Source: Anaerobranca californiensis DSM 14826
Lineage (GTDB): Bacteria; Bacillota; Proteinivoracia; Proteinivoracales; Proteinivoracaceae
Length of the DNA stretch: 64,000 bases
Assembly (NCBI RefSeq): GCF_900142275.1
Contig: NZ_FRAI01000005.1
Location: forward strand, 62,001-126,000
Direction of reading: 5' to 3'
Below the pieces are notes generated by a model that saw nothing but the letters and a program-made list of their open reading frames with translations, was not told the DNA's origin and did no database searches. Made by a program: the position numbers and the translations under genes. How positions within the stretch are numbered: the first letter of the stretch is position 1; each line of letters starts with the position of its first letter. Positions 25,382 through 35,489 of the stretch are shown one piece after another.

Positions 25382-25410
25382 AAAAAAATAAAGCATCATT
25401 CCCGATGCTC
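25382..25410 (-). terminator. terminator after pnp
   Basis: Minus-strand arms AGCATC and GATGCT around a 6-base loop, followed by TTATTTTTTT. The stem begins directly at the TAG stop of pnp. Confidence 0.8.
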
Positions 25411-27509
25411 TATTTTTGTTCTCCTTCCCTTTCTTTAAGAACAGCTTTTCTTGAAAGATTAACTCTACCCTTTTCATCAATCTCAGTACATTTAACTTCT
25501 ACTATATCCCCAACTTTTACTACATCTTCAGCCTTTGCTACTCTATCGATATCAAGCTGTGAAATGTGGATTAAACCTTCTTTGCCAGGTATTACTTCGG
25601 CGAAAGCACCAAACTTTTCTATTCTAGTGATTTTGGCAAAATAATTTTCCCCTACTACCACTTCCGCTGTTATATCTTTAATCATCTTTAACGCTTTTTC
25701 CCCTTGTTCCATGTCTACAGTGGCGATGAAGATTTTTCCATCAGGCTCAATATCAATTTTTACACCAGTTTGATCAATAATTTTGTTAATTATCTTTCCA
25801 CCTGGACCAATGACATCCCTAATTTTATCAGGGTTTATTTGATAAGATATAATTTTAGGAGCATATGGTGAAAGTTGTTTCCTCGGTTCTGAGATTACTT
25901 CCATCATTTTATCCAATATATACAGGTAACCTTGTTTACCCTTTTGGATCGCTTGGGCTAAAATTTCTTTATTTATACCTTGAAGCTTTATATCCATTTG
26001 TAATGCTGTTATTCCATCCCTTGTCCCCGCCACTTTAAAGTCCATATCACCTAAAAAGTCTTCCATTCCTTGTATATCAGTTAATATTTTATACTTCCCT
26101 TCGTGGTGAACTAGTCCCATAGCTACTCCAGAGACTGGTTTTTTCAAAGGAACTCCAGCATCCATAAGGGATAAAGTACTGGCACAAACACTTCCCATAG
26201 AAGTAGAACCATTTGATTCTAAAACTTCTGAAACAAGTCTAATAGTGTAAGGGAATTCTTCTTCTGATGGAATCAAAGGTTCTAAAGCCCTTTCTGCTAA
26301 AGCACCATGTCCAATTTCCCTTCTACCAGGTCCTCTCATAAAACCAGGTTCTCCAACACTGTATGGCGGAAAGTTATAATGGTGAATATATCTCTTTGAT
26401 TCTTCCAAGCCAATACCGTCTAAGATCTGTACATCACCTAAAGGTCCTAAGGTACAAACACTTAATACTTGAGTTTGACCCCTAGTAAATAATCCTGAAC
26501 CATGGGTCCTTGGTAAAATACCTACCTCGCAAGAAATTGGCCTGATTTCATCTGGTTTCCTTCCATCAGGTCTACTATCATTTTCAACAATATCCCTTCT
26601 TACTTCCTCTTTAACTATATTATAGAGAATTTCTGCAATATCCTTTGTCTGTTCAGGATAGTCTTCAATAAGTTTTTCCATTACCTCTAATTTAACTTTA
26701 GCAATATTATCTTCCCGCTGTTGTTTATCAAAGGTTTTAATAGCTTGTTTTAGAGGTTCAGTTGCCATTTCCCTTACTAGTCTATCTAATTCTTCATCTA
26801 CTTTATGTAACTGAACTTCCATTTTTTCTTTACCCACTTCAGCAACAACTTCTTCTTGGAATTGAACTATTTTCTTTATTTCTTCATGGGCTAGCATTAA
26901 AGCATCTATAATAACATCTTCACTGACTTCATTGGCTCCAGCTTCCACCATCATTATTGCTTCCTTTGTACCTGCAACAACTAAATGTAAATCACTTTTT
27001 TCCCTTTGTTCTAAAGAAGGATTAATAATCAATTGATCTCCAACTTTTCCTACTAAAACAGCACCAACGGGACCATCAAAGGGGATATCAGATATGCATA
27101 ATGCTAATGATGCACCATTGATAGCAGCTATTTCAGGCAAGTTTTCTTGATCTACTGACATTACTGTACATACCACATGGACAGCATTTCTAAAACCCTC
27201 TGGAAAAAGTGGTCTTATCGGGCGATCAACTAAACGGGCAGCTAGAATTGCTTTTTCTGAAGGTCTTCCTTCCCTTTTTATAAATCCGCCAGGGATTTTA
27301 CCTACTGCATATAATCTTTCTTCATAATCAACGGTAAGTGGGAAAAAATCCACTCCTTCTTTGGCTTCTTTAGCTGCAGTGGCATTTACTAAAATCGTAG
27401 TTTCACCATAAAAAATCATGGCAGAACCACCAGCTTGTTTAGAAAATTTCCCTATATCCACAGTGAAATCTTTCCCTACAAAATTATAAGTAAATCGTTT
27501 ATGTTCCAT
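25410..27509 (-). CDS. pnp: polyribonucleotide nucleotidyltransferase (PNPase)
   Basis: PNPase degrades RNA 3'-to-5' by phosphorolysis in a ring-shaped trimer and can also add tails. Two RNase PH domains (about 10-230 and 310-545) flank an alpha-helical linker. A KH domain follows ([20 protein letters not shown]) and an S1 domain ends the protein ([17 protein letters not shown]). The length (699) is normal. The start ATG at 27509 follows AAAGGAGGA; an in-frame start six codons earlier overlaps this ribosome site. It lies behind rpsO as in most Firmicutes, separated by the rpsO terminator, so readthrough or an unseen promoter must supply it. Confidence 0.96.
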   Translation of the reverse strand: MEHKRFTYNFVGKDFTVDIGKFSKQAGGSAMIFYGETTILVNATAAKEAKEGVDFFPLTVDYEERLYAVGKIPGGFIKREGRPSEKAILAARLVDRPIRPLFPEGFRNAVHVVCTVMSVDQENLPEIAAINGASLALCISDIPFDGPVGAVLVGKVGDQLIINPSLEQREKSDLHLVVAGTKEAIMMVEAGANEVSEDVIIDALMLAHEEIKKIVQFQEEVVAEVGKEKMEVQLHKVDEELDRLVREMATEPLKQAIKTFDKQQREDNIAKVKLEVMEKLIEDYPEQTKDIAEILYNIVKEEVRRDIVENDSRPDGRKPDEIRPISCEVGILPRTHGSGLFTRGQTQVLSVCTLGPLGDVQILDGIGLEESKRYIHHYNFPPYSVGEPGFMRGPGRREIGHGALAERALEPLIPSEEEFPYTIRLVSEVLESNGSTSMGSVCASTLSLMDAGVPLKKPVSGVAMGLVHHEGKYKILTDIQGMEDFLGDMDFKVAGTRDGITALQMDIKLQGINKEILAQAIQKGKQGYLYILDKMMEVISEPRKQLSPYAPKIISYQINPDKIRDVIGPGGKIINKIIDQTGVKIDIEPDGKIFIATVDMEQGEKALKMIKDITAEVVVGENYFAKITRIEKFGAFAEVIPGKEGLIHISQLDIDRVAKAEDVVKVGDIVEVKCTEIDEKGRVNLSRKAVLKEREGEQK

Positions 27510-27561
27510 ATTTATTCCTCCTTTCAAATATATTTTTTCGTTTAATTTGATAAATATGTAA

Positions 27562-27593
27562 TTAAAAATAAAGCGGGTTAACCCGCTTTATTT
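27562..27593 (-). terminator. rpsO terminator, 28-bp perfect palindrome touching the stop codon
   Basis: The palindrome 27566-27593 is centred on GTTAAC with GCGGG/CCCGC and A/T arms, and a T-rich tail follows on the minus strand. The rpsO TAA stop (27594-27592) overlaps its outer edge by two bases. In the other direction it is just as symmetrical but has no gene to end. Confidence 0.85.
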
Positions 27594-27852
27594 ATCTTCT
27601 TAAGTTTAGTTCATCAATAAGAGTTCTGTAACGGTCAATATCTTTTTCTTTTAAGTAATTTAATAATTTACGACGTTGACCAACCATTTTTAACAGACCA
27701 CGTCTAGAGTGGTGATCTTTTTTGTGGACTTTGAAATGTTCATTTAAATGATTGATTCTCTCTGTTAAAATAGCAATTTGAACTTCAGGAGAACCGGTAT
27801 CCCCTTCATGTTTTCTGAACTTTTCAATAATTGATTGTTTGTTGATTGTCAT
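27592..27852 (-). CDS. rpsO: 30S ribosomal protein S15
   Basis: S15 binds the central domain of 16S rRNA and nucleates platform assembly. The 86-residue protein shows the conserved [22 protein letters not shown] and [23 protein letters not shown]. The start is ATG at 27852, placed after GGGAGGTGAAAAA; the upstream in-frame ATG would overlap this site. It has its own extended -10 promoter, a structured leader that probably allows S15 feedback, and a strong palindromic terminator, so it can be regulated separately from ribF and pnp. Confidence 0.97.
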   Translation of the reverse strand: MTINKQSIIEKFRKHEGDTGSPEVQIAILTERINHLNEHFKVHKKDHHSRRGLLKMVGQRRKLLNYLKEKDIDRYRTLIDELNLRR

Positions 27853-27927
27853 TTTTTCACCTCCCACACTTTACTCCTCAAGCCATGAAGATCGTCGGTG
27901 AATCGATAAACATAGCATGAGGTCACC
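27853..27927 (-). promoter_or_regulatory. structured 5' leader of rpsO (candidate S15 autoregulatory element)
   Basis: The leader can pair CCTCA-GCTATG (minus strand, 27911-27922) with CATGGC-TTGAGG (27886-27897), enclosing an ATCG/CGAT hairpin. It ends just before the ribosome site. S15 leaders that bind the ribosomal protein are established in Firmicutes; assignment here rests on position and pairing only. Confidence 0.55.
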
Positions 27928-27933
27928 ATAAAG

Positions 27934-27962
27934 ATATTACCATATTAACAGTTAAATGTAAA
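27934..27962 (-). promoter_or_regulatory. rpsO promoter
   Basis: The minus strand has TTTACA (27957-27962), 17 bases, then TAATAT (27934-27939) preceded by TGG, an extended -10. It overlaps nothing but the end of the ribF-rpsO gap. Confidence 0.75.
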
Positions 27963-27965
27963 GTT

Positions 27966-28880
27966 TTATATTGTAATAATTTGTCTTTTAGCTTCTAAAA
28001 TATCCTTTTTTACTTGTTTAGTCAGGTTTTCTATGCTAGTAAATTTTTTCTCAGGTCGAAGGAATTTTATTAACTCAATGGTAATTTTCTGACCGTAGAT
28101 ATCTTGATTAAAATCAAATAAATGAACCTCTACATTAAATTTATTTTTCCCCAAAGTAGGTTTTATACCTAAATTTGCTACACCGTATATTTTTAGATCA
28201 CCAACATACCCTTTAACTAAATAAACTCCTCTAGCGGGCTTTACAACATTGACAGGAAAGTTAATATTTGCAGTTGGGAAACCTAATTTATTACCTATAC
28301 CCATACCAGTAGTAACATGCCCGGAAATTTTAGGATATTTACCAGTTAGTTTTTTATATAATTGTACATCCCCAAAAATCAGACAATTACGGAGGATAGT
28401 AGAATGTACTACTAAATTTTCTACTAAAATAGGTTCAACTACTTCTGTATCAAACTGCTCATATTTTTGTAGTAATTGAATATTCCCTTGACCTTTATTA
28501 CCAAAAGTAAAATCATAGCCAATGATTACTTTAGAAGATTTTAGTCCATTAATGAGTACATCTTTAACAAAGTCATCAGGGTTAGCTTCAGCAAATTGTT
28601 TAGTAAAAGGTTGTATAATTAAGTAATCAATTCCCGTTTCCCTAAAGTATTCCACCTTTTGTTCTAAGGGATTAATAATCTTAAAATCCCTATTAAATAA
28701 ACTTTGGGGATGGGGATAAAATGTTAAAACCACTGATTTTTTATTTTCCTTTTTACTTTCATTTATTACTTTATCAATAATAAATCTGTGACCAACATGT
28801 AATCCATCGAAGTTTCCGATAGTTACTATAGAACTTCGTAAATCATCATGTAAGTTTTCAACACCAAAAATAAGTTTCAT
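27966..28880 (-). CDS. ribF: bifunctional riboflavin kinase / FAD synthetase
   Basis: RibF phosphorylates riboflavin to FMN and then adenylates it to FAD. The N-terminal adenylyltransferase has GNFDGLHVGH (residues 22-31). The C-terminal kinase has GNKLGFPTANI (about 195). The length (304) is typical. The start ATG at 28880 follows AAGGAG by 6 bases; an ATG two codons earlier is too near the ribosome site. It lies 10 bases behind truB, the truB-ribF pair being widely conserved. No FMN riboswitch is present upstream. Confidence 0.95.
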   Translation of the reverse strand: MKLIFGVENLHDDLRSSIVTIGNFDGLHVGHRFIIDKVINESKKENKKSVVLTFYPHPQSLFNRDFKIINPLEQKVEYFRETGIDYLIIQPFTKQFAEANPDDFVKDVLINGLKSSKVIIGYDFTFGNKGQGNIQLLQKYEQFDTEVVEPILVENLVVHSTILRNCLIFGDVQLYKKLTGKYPKISGHVTTGMGIGNKLGFPTANINFPVNVVKPARGVYLVKGYVGDLKIYGVANLGIKPTLGKNKFNVEVHLFDFNQDIYGQKITIELIKFLRPEKKFTSIENLTKQVKKDILEAKRQIITI

Positions 28881-28890
28881 AATCATCTCC

Positions 28891-29763
28891 TTAATTAAAA
28901 ACTTTATGGGGTTTTAACATTCCATCAAGATTTTTACAGATAGCTATAAAATTGTTATCTTCATCATAGACCCTAACTTCTGATGAATAGAGATTACTAG
29001 TATTATTAACACTTAATCCATTAACTATTTTTTTTGCCATATATTTAGGGAGGATTACCTTATCGAGATGAGTTAAAACTGAATCCATAGGGTGTAAGTA
29101 TTTAAGATAATTTTCTTCAGTTATTTGATGGAGAAAAAGGGCATTTTTTAAATTAAAAGGACCTACCGATGTCCTTATAAGATAGGACATCAATGCCCCT
29201 GTTCCTAGCTTTTCTCCAATATCTTGACACAGTGTCCTAATATATGTACCTTTAGAACAATGGATATCGATATATCCTTTATTTGAAGTTAGAGGAAAGT
29301 CTTCTACTAATTTTAATGAGTAAATTGTAACTTCCCGACTAGGAATTTCAACTTCCAATCCTTCCCTATGGTACTCATATAGTTTTTTCCCGTTAACTTT
29401 AATTGCTGAGGCTTTAGGAGGTATTTGAGTTATGGTACCTGTAAATTCCTTAAGTACCTGTTTAAGATCTTCTTCAGCAATTTCAGGATTTTGTACTAAT
29501 ACCTTTATATTACCATCTAAATCTCCTGTATCTGATACCAATCCAAAAGTAATTTCTGCACGATAACTTTTGGTTAAGTCAGTAACATATTCGCTAACTC
29601 TGGTGGCTTTACCAATACAAATCGGCAAAATACCAGTAGCCATGGGATCTAAAGTACCAGTATGACCTACCTTGTTTAACTTTAATTTTTTCCTAATATA
29701 AGCAACTACCTGATGAGATGTCATATTTGCTGGTTTTAAAATATTTAGTATTCCATTTGCCAT
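28891..29763 (-). CDS. truB: tRNA pseudouridine-55 synthase
   Basis: TruB makes the universal pseudouridine 55 in the T-loop of tRNA. The catalytic aspartate is D39 in GHTGTLDPMATG. Later motifs include YRAEITFG and KGTYIRTLCQDIG. The C-terminal segment (about 235-290) contains a small PUA-like region. ATG at 29763 follows AAAGGTGG. The gene is part of the rimP-nusA-infB-rbfA-nrnA-truB-ribF unit, 32 bases behind nrnA. Confidence 0.96.
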   Translation of the reverse strand: MANGILNILKPANMTSHQVVAYIRKKLKLNKVGHTGTLDPMATGILPICIGKATRVSEYVTDLTKSYRAEITFGLVSDTGDLDGNIKVLVQNPEIAEEDLKQVLKEFTGTITQIPPKASAIKVNGKKLYEYHREGLEVEIPSREVTIYSLKLVEDFPLTSNKGYIDIHCSKGTYIRTLCQDIGEKLGTGALMSYLIRTSVGPFNLKNALFLHQITEENYLKYLHPMDSVLTHLDKVILPKYMAKKIVNGLSVNNTSNLYSSEVRVYDEDNNFIAICKNLDGMLKPHKVFN

Positions 29764-29795
29764 AACAATCCACCTTTATTTATAATACTAAACCC

Positions 29796-30752
29796 TTATA
29801 GTTGTTTAGAAATTTTATCCATCAATTCGGAGATGATTTTTTCTGGATGTTCTAAAGTACTAAAACCAGCAGCTTTTTTGTGTCCTCCACCACCGTATTC
29901 TCTGCACAACTGGCCAACATCAAAGTTTGACGCCGACCTAAGACTAAACTTGAATCCTTCCTTTTCTTCTTTTGCTAAGATGGCAACAAGGGTACCTTCG
30001 ATATTTCTTAGATAATCTATCAATCCATCAATTTCACTATAGTCCTTTAAATCAAAGGCCTGTAAATCTCCTTCACTGATGTAAAGATAAGAAACTGTTC
30101 CATTATTGAATTGTTTAATATTTTGGAAAGCAAAGCTGAGAAATTTTAAGTATCCAAAACTTTTTTTCTCTAAGTTAATTTTAAAGTCAACGGGTGAAGT
30201 GCCACACCTTAACAATTCACTGGCTATTTCATGGGTTAATGGAGAAGTATTGTCATATCCAAAAGCCCCTGAATCAGTATAAATCCCTAAATACAGTGGA
30301 TCGGCAATTTCTTTAGGAATTTTTTCTAACAATTCTTTAATTATTAAATAAACCAATTCTGCTGTAGCTATTTTTTCACTATCGCAAAAATTATAATGGC
30401 CAAAATTAGTATTAAATGGATGGTGATCAATATTTATTATTTTAGCAAATTTTTCATATTGGATTTCTTGAACAATTAATCGCTTTTCATCACTACAATC
30501 TAATACTATTAATATGTCATTAAAATCTGTAGGGATATCTATAATTATTTCTTTAACTGATTGTATAAACTGAAAAATAGTAGGTATTGGGTCAGAACTA
30601 TACATTCTGACCCTTTTACCTAAAAGTTTTAAAGTTAAACCCAATGCCAAAATTGATCCTATACTGTCGCCGTCGGGACCATTATGGGCTACTAAGCTAA
30701 ATCCATCATTTTCTTTTAAAAACTCCGCTATTTCTTTTGCCCTGTTATTCAT
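29796..30752 (-). CDS. nrnA: DHH-family oligoribonuclease/pAp phosphatase NrnA
   Basis: NrnA hydrolyses very short RNAs (nanoRNAs) and 3'-phosphoadenosine-5'-phosphate. The DHH domain has AHNGPDGDSIGS (about 22-33), the LDCSD strand, and the name-giving DHH in IDHHPFN (about 104). The DHHA1 domain at the end has GGGGHKKAAGF. The length (318) is typical. The ATG overlaps the rbfA stop by 8 bases. The gene commonly sits between rbfA and truB in Clostridia; B. subtilis has it elsewhere. Confidence 0.93.
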   Translation of the reverse strand: MNNRAKEIAEFLKENDGFSLVAHNGPDGDSIGSILALGLTLKLLGKRVRMYSSDPIPTIFQFIQSVKEIIIDIPTDFNDILIVLDCSDEKRLIVQEIQYEKFAKIINIDHHPFNTNFGHYNFCDSEKIATAELVYLIIKELLEKIPKEIADPLYLGIYTDSGAFGYDNTSPLTHEIASELLRCGTSPVDFKINLEKKSFGYLKFLSFAFQNIKQFNNGTVSYLYISEGDLQAFDLKDYSEIDGLIDYLRNIEGTLVAILAKEEKEGFKFSLRSASNFDVGQLCREYGGGGHKKAAGFSTLEHPEKIISELMDKISKQL

Positions 30753-31095
30753 TTTCCTCTTTATTTAAATCTTTCAATATTTGGGCAATTTTTGCTCCAT
30801 GTTCTAATGATTCATCAAATTTAAAATGTAATTCAGGGGTATATCTGATGGTTAGCCTTTTACCCAACTCTGTTCTGATAAATCCTTTTGCTCTCTCTAA
30901 TCCTTCAAATCCCTCTTTGCGAACTTTTTCATCTCCCCAGAAACTTAAATATATAGTACAGTGTTTTAAATCTTTAGTAAGTTCAACAGAAGTTATTGTT
31001 AGAAATCCTATACGGGGATCTTTAATATTTTTTCTTATAATATCATTTATTTCATATTTAATATTTTCTGCTAATCTAACAGTTCTTTGTGACAT
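30745..31095 (-). CDS. rbfA: ribosome-binding factor A
   Basis: RbfA is a KH-fold factor for late maturation of the 30S subunit and cold growth. The 116-residue protein has the conserved IKDPRIGFLTITSVELTKDL and RTELGKRLTIRYTPELHF. ATG at 31095 follows AAGGGGTGATAAATT. It lies directly behind infB; the B. subtilis ylxP gene usually found between them is missing, and the gap is only 44 bases. Confidence 0.95.
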   Translation of the reverse strand: MSQRTVRLAENIKYEINDIIRKNIKDPRIGFLTITSVELTKDLKHCTIYLSFWGDEKVRKEGFEGLERAKGFIRTELGKRLTIRYTPELHFKFDESLEHGAKIAQILKDLNKEENE

Positions 31096-31139
31096 AATTT
31101 ATCACCCCTTTTAATTATCTACAAAGGTAAGGCTATGAT

Positions 31140-33218
31140 TTATTCCCTTTCCATTTCTTTCATAGTGAAACATTCAATGATATCTCCTTCTTTGATATCA
31201 TTAAATTTCTCTAATACTATACCACATTCAAATCCTTGTTGAACTTCTTTAACATCATCTTTAAATCTTTTTAAGGTATTGAAGCTTCCCTCATAAATTA
31301 CAACTCCATCTCGAATTAACCTAGCCTTTGCATTCCGATTAATAACACCATTGACAACATAACAACCTGCTATATTACCAATCTTAGATGCTCTAAAAAT
31401 TTGCCTTATTTCAGCAGACCCTAATACCACTTCTTCTAATTTAGGTGCTAACATCCCTTTAATAGCTGCTTCAACATCTTCTATAACATTATAGATAATT
31501 CTGTATAGCCTGATATCCACCTTTAGTTCATCATTTAATTTTTTAGCATTTTGGTCAGGTCTCACGTTAAACCCGATAATTATAGCCCCTGATGCTGAAG
31601 CTAAGGTTACATCGTTTTCGTTTATTGCACCTACTCCACTGTGAATTACTTTTACTCTTACTTCTTCATTAGATAAGCGCTCTAGAGAATGTTTTAAAGC
31701 TTCTACAGAACCCTGTACATCTGCTTTTAAAATAATATTTAATTCCTTTAGTTCACCTTCTTTAATTGACTGGAATAGCTCGTCAAGGGTAACGGGAGTA
31801 TTCTTTTTGTGGGCTGCTTCTTTGCTCTTTTGAAGATTTTTTTCGGCAATAGTTCTTGCTAATTTATCATCTTGTACTACTTTGAATATTTCACCAGCTA
31901 TTGGTACCTCAGATAAACCTAATATCTCTACAGGGGTTGATGGTCCAGCTTTTTTAATTTGTTTACCTTGATCATTGATCATTGCCCTTACTTTTCCGTA
32001 AGCAGTGCCGCAAACCACAGAATCGCCAATTTTTAATGTTCCCCTTTGTACTAAAACCGTTGCCACAGGACCTCTTCCCTTATCTAGCTTTGATTCGATA
32101 ACTGTTCCGCTTGCTGGTGCATCAGGATTAGCCTTTAATTCTTGAACTTCAGCTACTAATAAAATAATTTCAAGTAGGTTATCGATACCTTCACCTTTTA
32201 AAGCAGAGATTGGAACAAAGATTGTATCTCCACCCCACTCTTCTGGAACCAATCCGTAATTAACTAATTCTTGTTTAACTCTATCGGGATTAGCAGTTGG
32301 TTTGTCCATTTTATTTACAGCAACTATTATTGGTACATTTGCAGCTTTAGCGTGATTTAAAGCTTCTACCGTTTGAGGCATAACTCCGTCATCGGCAGCT
32401 ACTACTAAAATAGCTATATCTGTTACTTTTGCACCCCTTGCCCTCATGGCAGTAAAGGCGGCATGGCCCGGTGTATCAATAAAAGTTATTTTTTTGCCAT
32501 TGACATTTACCTGATATGCTCCAATATGTTGGGTTATTCCACCGGCTTCTCCCTTTGTTACATTAGTGTGACGGATTGTATCTAAAAGGGTTGTTTTACC
32601 ATGGTCAACATGCCCTAATACAGTTACAACGGGATGCCTTTCTTTTAAATCTTTGGGATCATCTTGCTCTATTGTTAATACTTCATCTTCCTCTTCTTCT
32701 TTCTCTAGTTCAATTTCATAACCAAATTCAAAGGCAATCAATTCAGCTGTTTCTAATTCAATTTTTTGATTAACACCAGCCATAATTCCAAGTCCCATTA
32801 ATTTTTTAATTATATTTGCAGGACTTTCCCCTAATTTCTTTGCTAATTCACCAACTGATATTTGGTCTTCTGTCAATTTTATTATTTTACTCATAGAATC
32901 ATCCTTTTCTGTTCTAGCTTCTTTTTCTGCTAAGTTTTTGTTTTTCTTCTTTTTATCTTTCTTCCCTTTTTTATTTTTCTTTTTAAAATTATTTTCTATA
33001 TCTCCGTTAATATCTATAAAATCTTTGTTAACTTCAACAATTTCTTCTATAGATTGTTCTTTCCGATTAAAATAATTATAAATCTTTTCAAAATCATCAT
33101 CATTAATAGAACTCATATGATTTTTTACTGGAATATTTAATTCTTCCATTTTTTTGATTAGTTCTTTACTTGTAATATTCAAGTCTTTAGCTAATTCATA
33201 AACTCTAAATTTACTCAT
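31140..33218 (-). CDS. infB: translation initiation factor IF-2
   Basis: IF-2 is the GTPase that places initiator tRNA on the 30S subunit and drives subunit joining. An N-terminal IF2 domain (residues 1-55) is followed by a Lys-rich stretch, a second IF2_N domain, then the GTPase: GHVDHGKTT (about residue 200), DTPGHAAFT and NKMDKP. Domains II to IV follow to the end. The 692-residue length suits Clostridia, which have a short N-terminal linker. ATG at 33218 has a moderate ATGGGGGT site. It is in the nusA operon, 20 bases behind ylxQ. Confidence 0.97.
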   Translation of the reverse strand: MSKFRVYELAKDLNITSKELIKKMEELNIPVKNHMSSINDDDFEKIYNYFNRKEQSIEEIVEVNKDFIDINGDIENNFKKKNKKGKKDKKKKNKNLAEKEARTEKDDSMSKIIKLTEDQISVGELAKKLGESPANIIKKLMGLGIMAGVNQKIELETAELIAFEFGYEIELEKEEEEDEVLTIEQDDPKDLKERHPVVTVLGHVDHGKTTLLDTIRHTNVTKGEAGGITQHIGAYQVNVNGKKITFIDTPGHAAFTAMRARGAKVTDIAILVVAADDGVMPQTVEALNHAKAANVPIIVAVNKMDKPTANPDRVKQELVNYGLVPEEWGGDTIFVPISALKGEGIDNLLEIILLVAEVQELKANPDAPASGTVIESKLDKGRGPVATVLVQRGTLKIGDSVVCGTAYGKVRAMINDQGKQIKKAGPSTPVEILGLSEVPIAGEIFKVVQDDKLARTIAEKNLQKSKEAAHKKNTPVTLDELFQSIKEGELKELNIILKADVQGSVEALKHSLERLSNEEVRVKVIHSGVGAINENDVTLASASGAIIIGFNVRPDQNAKKLNDELKVDIRLYRIIYNVIEDVEAAIKGMLAPKLEEVVLGSAEIRQIFRASKIGNIAGCYVVNGVINRNAKARLIRDGVVIYEGSFNTLKRFKDDVKEVQQGFECGIVLEKFNDIKEGDIIECFTMKEMERE

Positions 33219-33238
33219 AATTTATACCCCCATTTTAC

Positions 33239-33562
33239 CTATAATATTTCACCTTCCCACTTTTTTAAGATAGTTGTTGCAAAGTTTTGGTCATTAATGG
33301 AAATCACAGCCCTTAATCCTTTGCCAATATAATGTCCCAATGTTTCTTTTTCTACAAATTTAATCATGGGAATCCTTTTATTTTTACATTTGTTAATAAT
33401 CTTTTGGATACTGTTATCACTTATATCATTAGCGATAATTACTAATTTAGCCCTATTTTTATCTATAGCTTTTAAAACGGCTACTGTACCTGAACTTAAC
33501 TTTCCTGCCCTTTGTGCTAATCCCAATAAACTAGCTATGTAATTGTTGTTGGAGACGCTCAT
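33239..33562 (-). CDS. ylxQ: L7Ae-family ribosomal-like protein YlxQ
   Basis: The 107-residue protein is of the L7Ae/L30e/Gadd45 fold: [20 protein letters not shown] near the start, then KLVIIANDISDNSIQKIINKC. Members bind kink-turn RNA, and B. subtilis YlxQ has been shown to do so in vitro; its cellular role is unclear. The ATG at 33562 overlaps the end of ylxR by 32 bases and has no strong ribosome site of its own, so coupling to ylxR translation is likely. It stands in the standard nusA-ylxR-ylxQ-infB order. Confidence 0.9.
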   Translation of the reverse strand: MSVSNNNYIASLLGLAQRAGKLSSGTVAVLKAIDKNRAKLVIIANDISDNSIQKIINKCKNKRIPMIKFVEKETLGHYIGKGLRAVISINDQNFATTILKKWEGEIL

Positions 33563-33794
33563 AGATTTCTGCAGGTACAGCTGCCTTTAAAGATTTTTCT
33601 AAACGTTTTGATTTAAAAGCTGTTTTAAAACATTCTACTTTGGGACAGATATAAGCTCCTCTTCCAGCAAGTTTTCCAGTTGGGTCAATAGTGATATCTC
33701 CATCTTTTGTTCTAACTACTCTAATCATTTCTTTTTTAAGTTTCATTTCTTGACAGCCAACACACATTCTCTCTGGTTTCTTTTTTACTTTCAT
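33531..33794 (-). CDS. rnpM: YlxR/RnpM RNase P modulator
   Basis: YlxR is a short basic nucleic-acid-binding protein, renamed RnpM after work showing it binds RNase P RNA in B. subtilis. The 87-residue protein has [21 protein letters not shown], with the C-x2-C pair, and [16 protein letters not shown], both family hallmarks. ATG at 33794 follows GTAGGTGG, 8 bases after the nusA stop. Its 3' end overlaps ylxQ. The pair is cotranscribed with nusA and infB. Confidence 0.92.
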   Translation of the reverse strand: MKVKKKPERMCVGCQEMKLKKEMIRVVRTKDGDITIDPTGKLAGRGAYICPKVECFKTAFKSKRLEKSLKAAVPAEIYERLQQQLHS

Positions 33795-33802
33795 AAAACC
33801 AC

Positions 33803-34846
33803 CTACTCATTTTTAGATTGGGTTTCGCTTTTAATATCTATTTTCCAACCAGTTAATTTGGCGGCGAGACGGGCATTTTGTCCTTCTTTACCTATAGCAA
33901 GGGATAATTGATTATCTGGAACTATAACTTTAGCAATTTTTTCTTCTAAATTTACATCTACAGAAATAACTTTTGCAGGGCTTAGTGCTTGAGATATAAA
34001 TTCTTTGGGATCTTCACTCCAATTAACTATATCTATTTTTTCACCCCTTAATTCATTAACTATAGCTTGCACCCTCATTCCTTTTGGACCAACACATGCA
34101 CCTATTGGATCAACTTCAGGATCCTTTGAATAAACGGCAATTTTTGAACGATAACCAGCTTCCCTGGAAACTGATTTTATTTGAACAATACCATCAAATA
34201 TTTCAGGTACTTCTAATTCAAATAAACGTTTAATCATTCCTGGATGACTGCGGGAAACAAAGATTTGAGGTCCTTTAGATGTATTTTTTACTTCTAATAC
34301 ATATACTTTTAACCTATCCCCTTGTTTGTATTCTTCATTGGGAGTTTGTTCAGTAGGTGGAAGAATAGCTTCAGTTTTGCCTAAATCTATATAAATATTT
34401 TTGTTCTCCATCCTTTGTACTATCCCCGTAATTATATCATGTTCACGGTTAATAAACTCTTTATAGACAACATTTCGTTCTGCTTCCCTAAGCCTTTGAA
34501 CTACTACACCCTTTGCAGTTTGTGCCGCTATTCTCCCAAACTTTTTAGGTGTAACTTCTACTGTCACTTTATCCCCCACTGTAATTACAGGGTTAATCTT
34601 TAATGCATCATCTAAAGAAATTTCAAGTCTAGGATCTTGAACATTATCTACGACTTTTTTAACTGCAAATAACTTAACTATTCCTTTTTCCTTATCTACT
34701 TCTACATGTACATTTTCTGCTGTGGCATTATCTTTTTTATAACCAGCTATTAAAGCTGCTTCTAATGCTTCATACATAATATCTTCATCTACACCTTTTG
34801 ATTTTACTATTTCCTTCAATGCTTCTAAAAACTCTACACTGTCCAT
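33803..34846 (-). CDS. nusA: transcription termination/antitermination factor NusA
   Basis: NusA binds RNA polymerase and the nascent RNA, promotes pausing and hairpin folding, and takes part in antitermination. The N-terminal polymerase-binding domain (1-125), S1 domain (about 135-200, with [15 protein letters not shown]) and two KH domains ([10 protein letters not shown] and [17 protein letters not shown]) are in order. It ends shortly after the second KH domain, as usual in Firmicutes. ATG at 34846 follows AAGGAGGTG. It lies 13 bases behind rimP. Confidence 0.96.
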   Translation of the reverse strand: MDSVEFLEALKEIVKSKGVDEDIMYEALEAALIAGYKKDNATAENVHVEVDKEKGIVKLFAVKKVVDNVQDPRLEISLDDALKINPVITVGDKVTVEVTPKKFGRIAAQTAKGVVVQRLREAERNVVYKEFINREHDIITGIVQRMENKNIYIDLGKTEAILPPTEQTPNEEYKQGDRLKVYVLEVKNTSKGPQIFVSRSHPGMIKRLFELEVPEIFDGIVQIKSVSREAGYRSKIAVYSKDPEVDPIGACVGPKGMRVQAIVNELRGEKIDIVNWSEDPKEFISQALSPAKVISVDVNLEEKIAKVIVPDNQLSLAIGKEGQNARLAAKLTGWKIDIKSETQSKNE

Positions 34847-34859
34847 CAGGACACCTCCT

Positions 34860-35327
34860 TTAAAATTTTATTGATAATTTAACATTTGCTACACTTTCAT
34901 ATGGTAACTCTATTAGTTCATTGGTATCTTCATCTACCAATTTTAAGATACCTTCATCTAATCCTTCTAATATTCCAATAAATACTTTTTTCCCATTGAT
35001 TTTTGCATATGTATTAACTCTAATTAAATGACCCTTAAATCGGGAAAAATCTTCTGGTTTTTTAAGGGGCCTTTCTATCCCCGGAGAAGAAACCTCTAAA
35101 AAGTATTGTTGTTCTATGGGATCTAATTCATCAAGGTAGGCTGATAATTTATTATTGACAATTGCACAATCTTCTGTATCAACTAAGCCATCTAATTTGT
35201 CTATAAAGACCCTTAAAAACCAAACCCCTCCTTCTTTATTGAATTGTACATCTACTAATTCCAAACCAGACTCCTTTGCAAATTTCTCTGCAGCTAATGC
35301 TATTTTTTCTAGATGTTCTTTTTTCAA
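34860..35327 (-). CDS. rimP: ribosome maturation factor RimP
   Basis: RimP helps assemble the 30S subunit. The N-terminal domain has LELVDVQFNKEGGVWFLRVF, and the linker has the family hallmark YFLEVSSPGIERPLKK. The start is uncertain: TTG at 35327 lies 8 bases after GGGGTGA and is chosen here, while GTG at 35339 forms part of that ribosome site and would add four residues. It opens the nusA-infB operon, after the polC terminator. I see no strong promoter in the 150-base gap, though TTGTTT-17-TAAAAA is possible. Confidence 0.92.
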   Translation of the reverse strand: MKKEHLEKIALAAEKFAKESGLELVDVQFNKEGGVWFLRVFIDKLDGLVDTEDCAIVNNKLSAYLDELDPIEQQYFLEVSSPGIERPLKKPEDFSRFKGHLIRVNTYAKINGKKVFIGILEGLDEGILKLVDEDTNELIELPYESVANVKLSIKF

Positions 35328-35403
35328 AATTTTGTTCACCCCATTTATCTACGTTTTTTATTTTAATCCACTTTTTTAAACAACACATAAAGGAATGTGT
35401 TTA

Positions 35404-35429
35404 TTAAGAAAGAGTGGGTTTCCCCACTC
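35404..35429 (-). terminator. terminator in the polC-rimP gap
   Basis: Minus-strand GAGTGGG and CCCACTC pair across a GAAA tetraloop, followed by the short U tract TTTCTT. The stem is stable, the tract poor, and it lies about 60 bases beyond the polC stop. Confidence 0.65.
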
Positions 35430-35489
35430 ATTAAATACTGTGTCTAATCACTAAGAAAATTGTACCACTTTACATAACATTTTGCAACC

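Noticed and set aside
28881-28890. FMN riboswitch before ribF
   Set aside because: The gap to truB is 10 bases; no space for an RNA element.
30737-31114. 125-codon open frame on the plus strand opposite rbfA
   Set aside because: It is exactly antisense to rbfA, which has strong sequence and synteny support.
35340-35489. Promoter for rimP (TTGTTT-17-TAAAAA)
   Set aside because: The -10 match is too weak to annotate separately; it is mentioned only as a possibility in the rimP entry.
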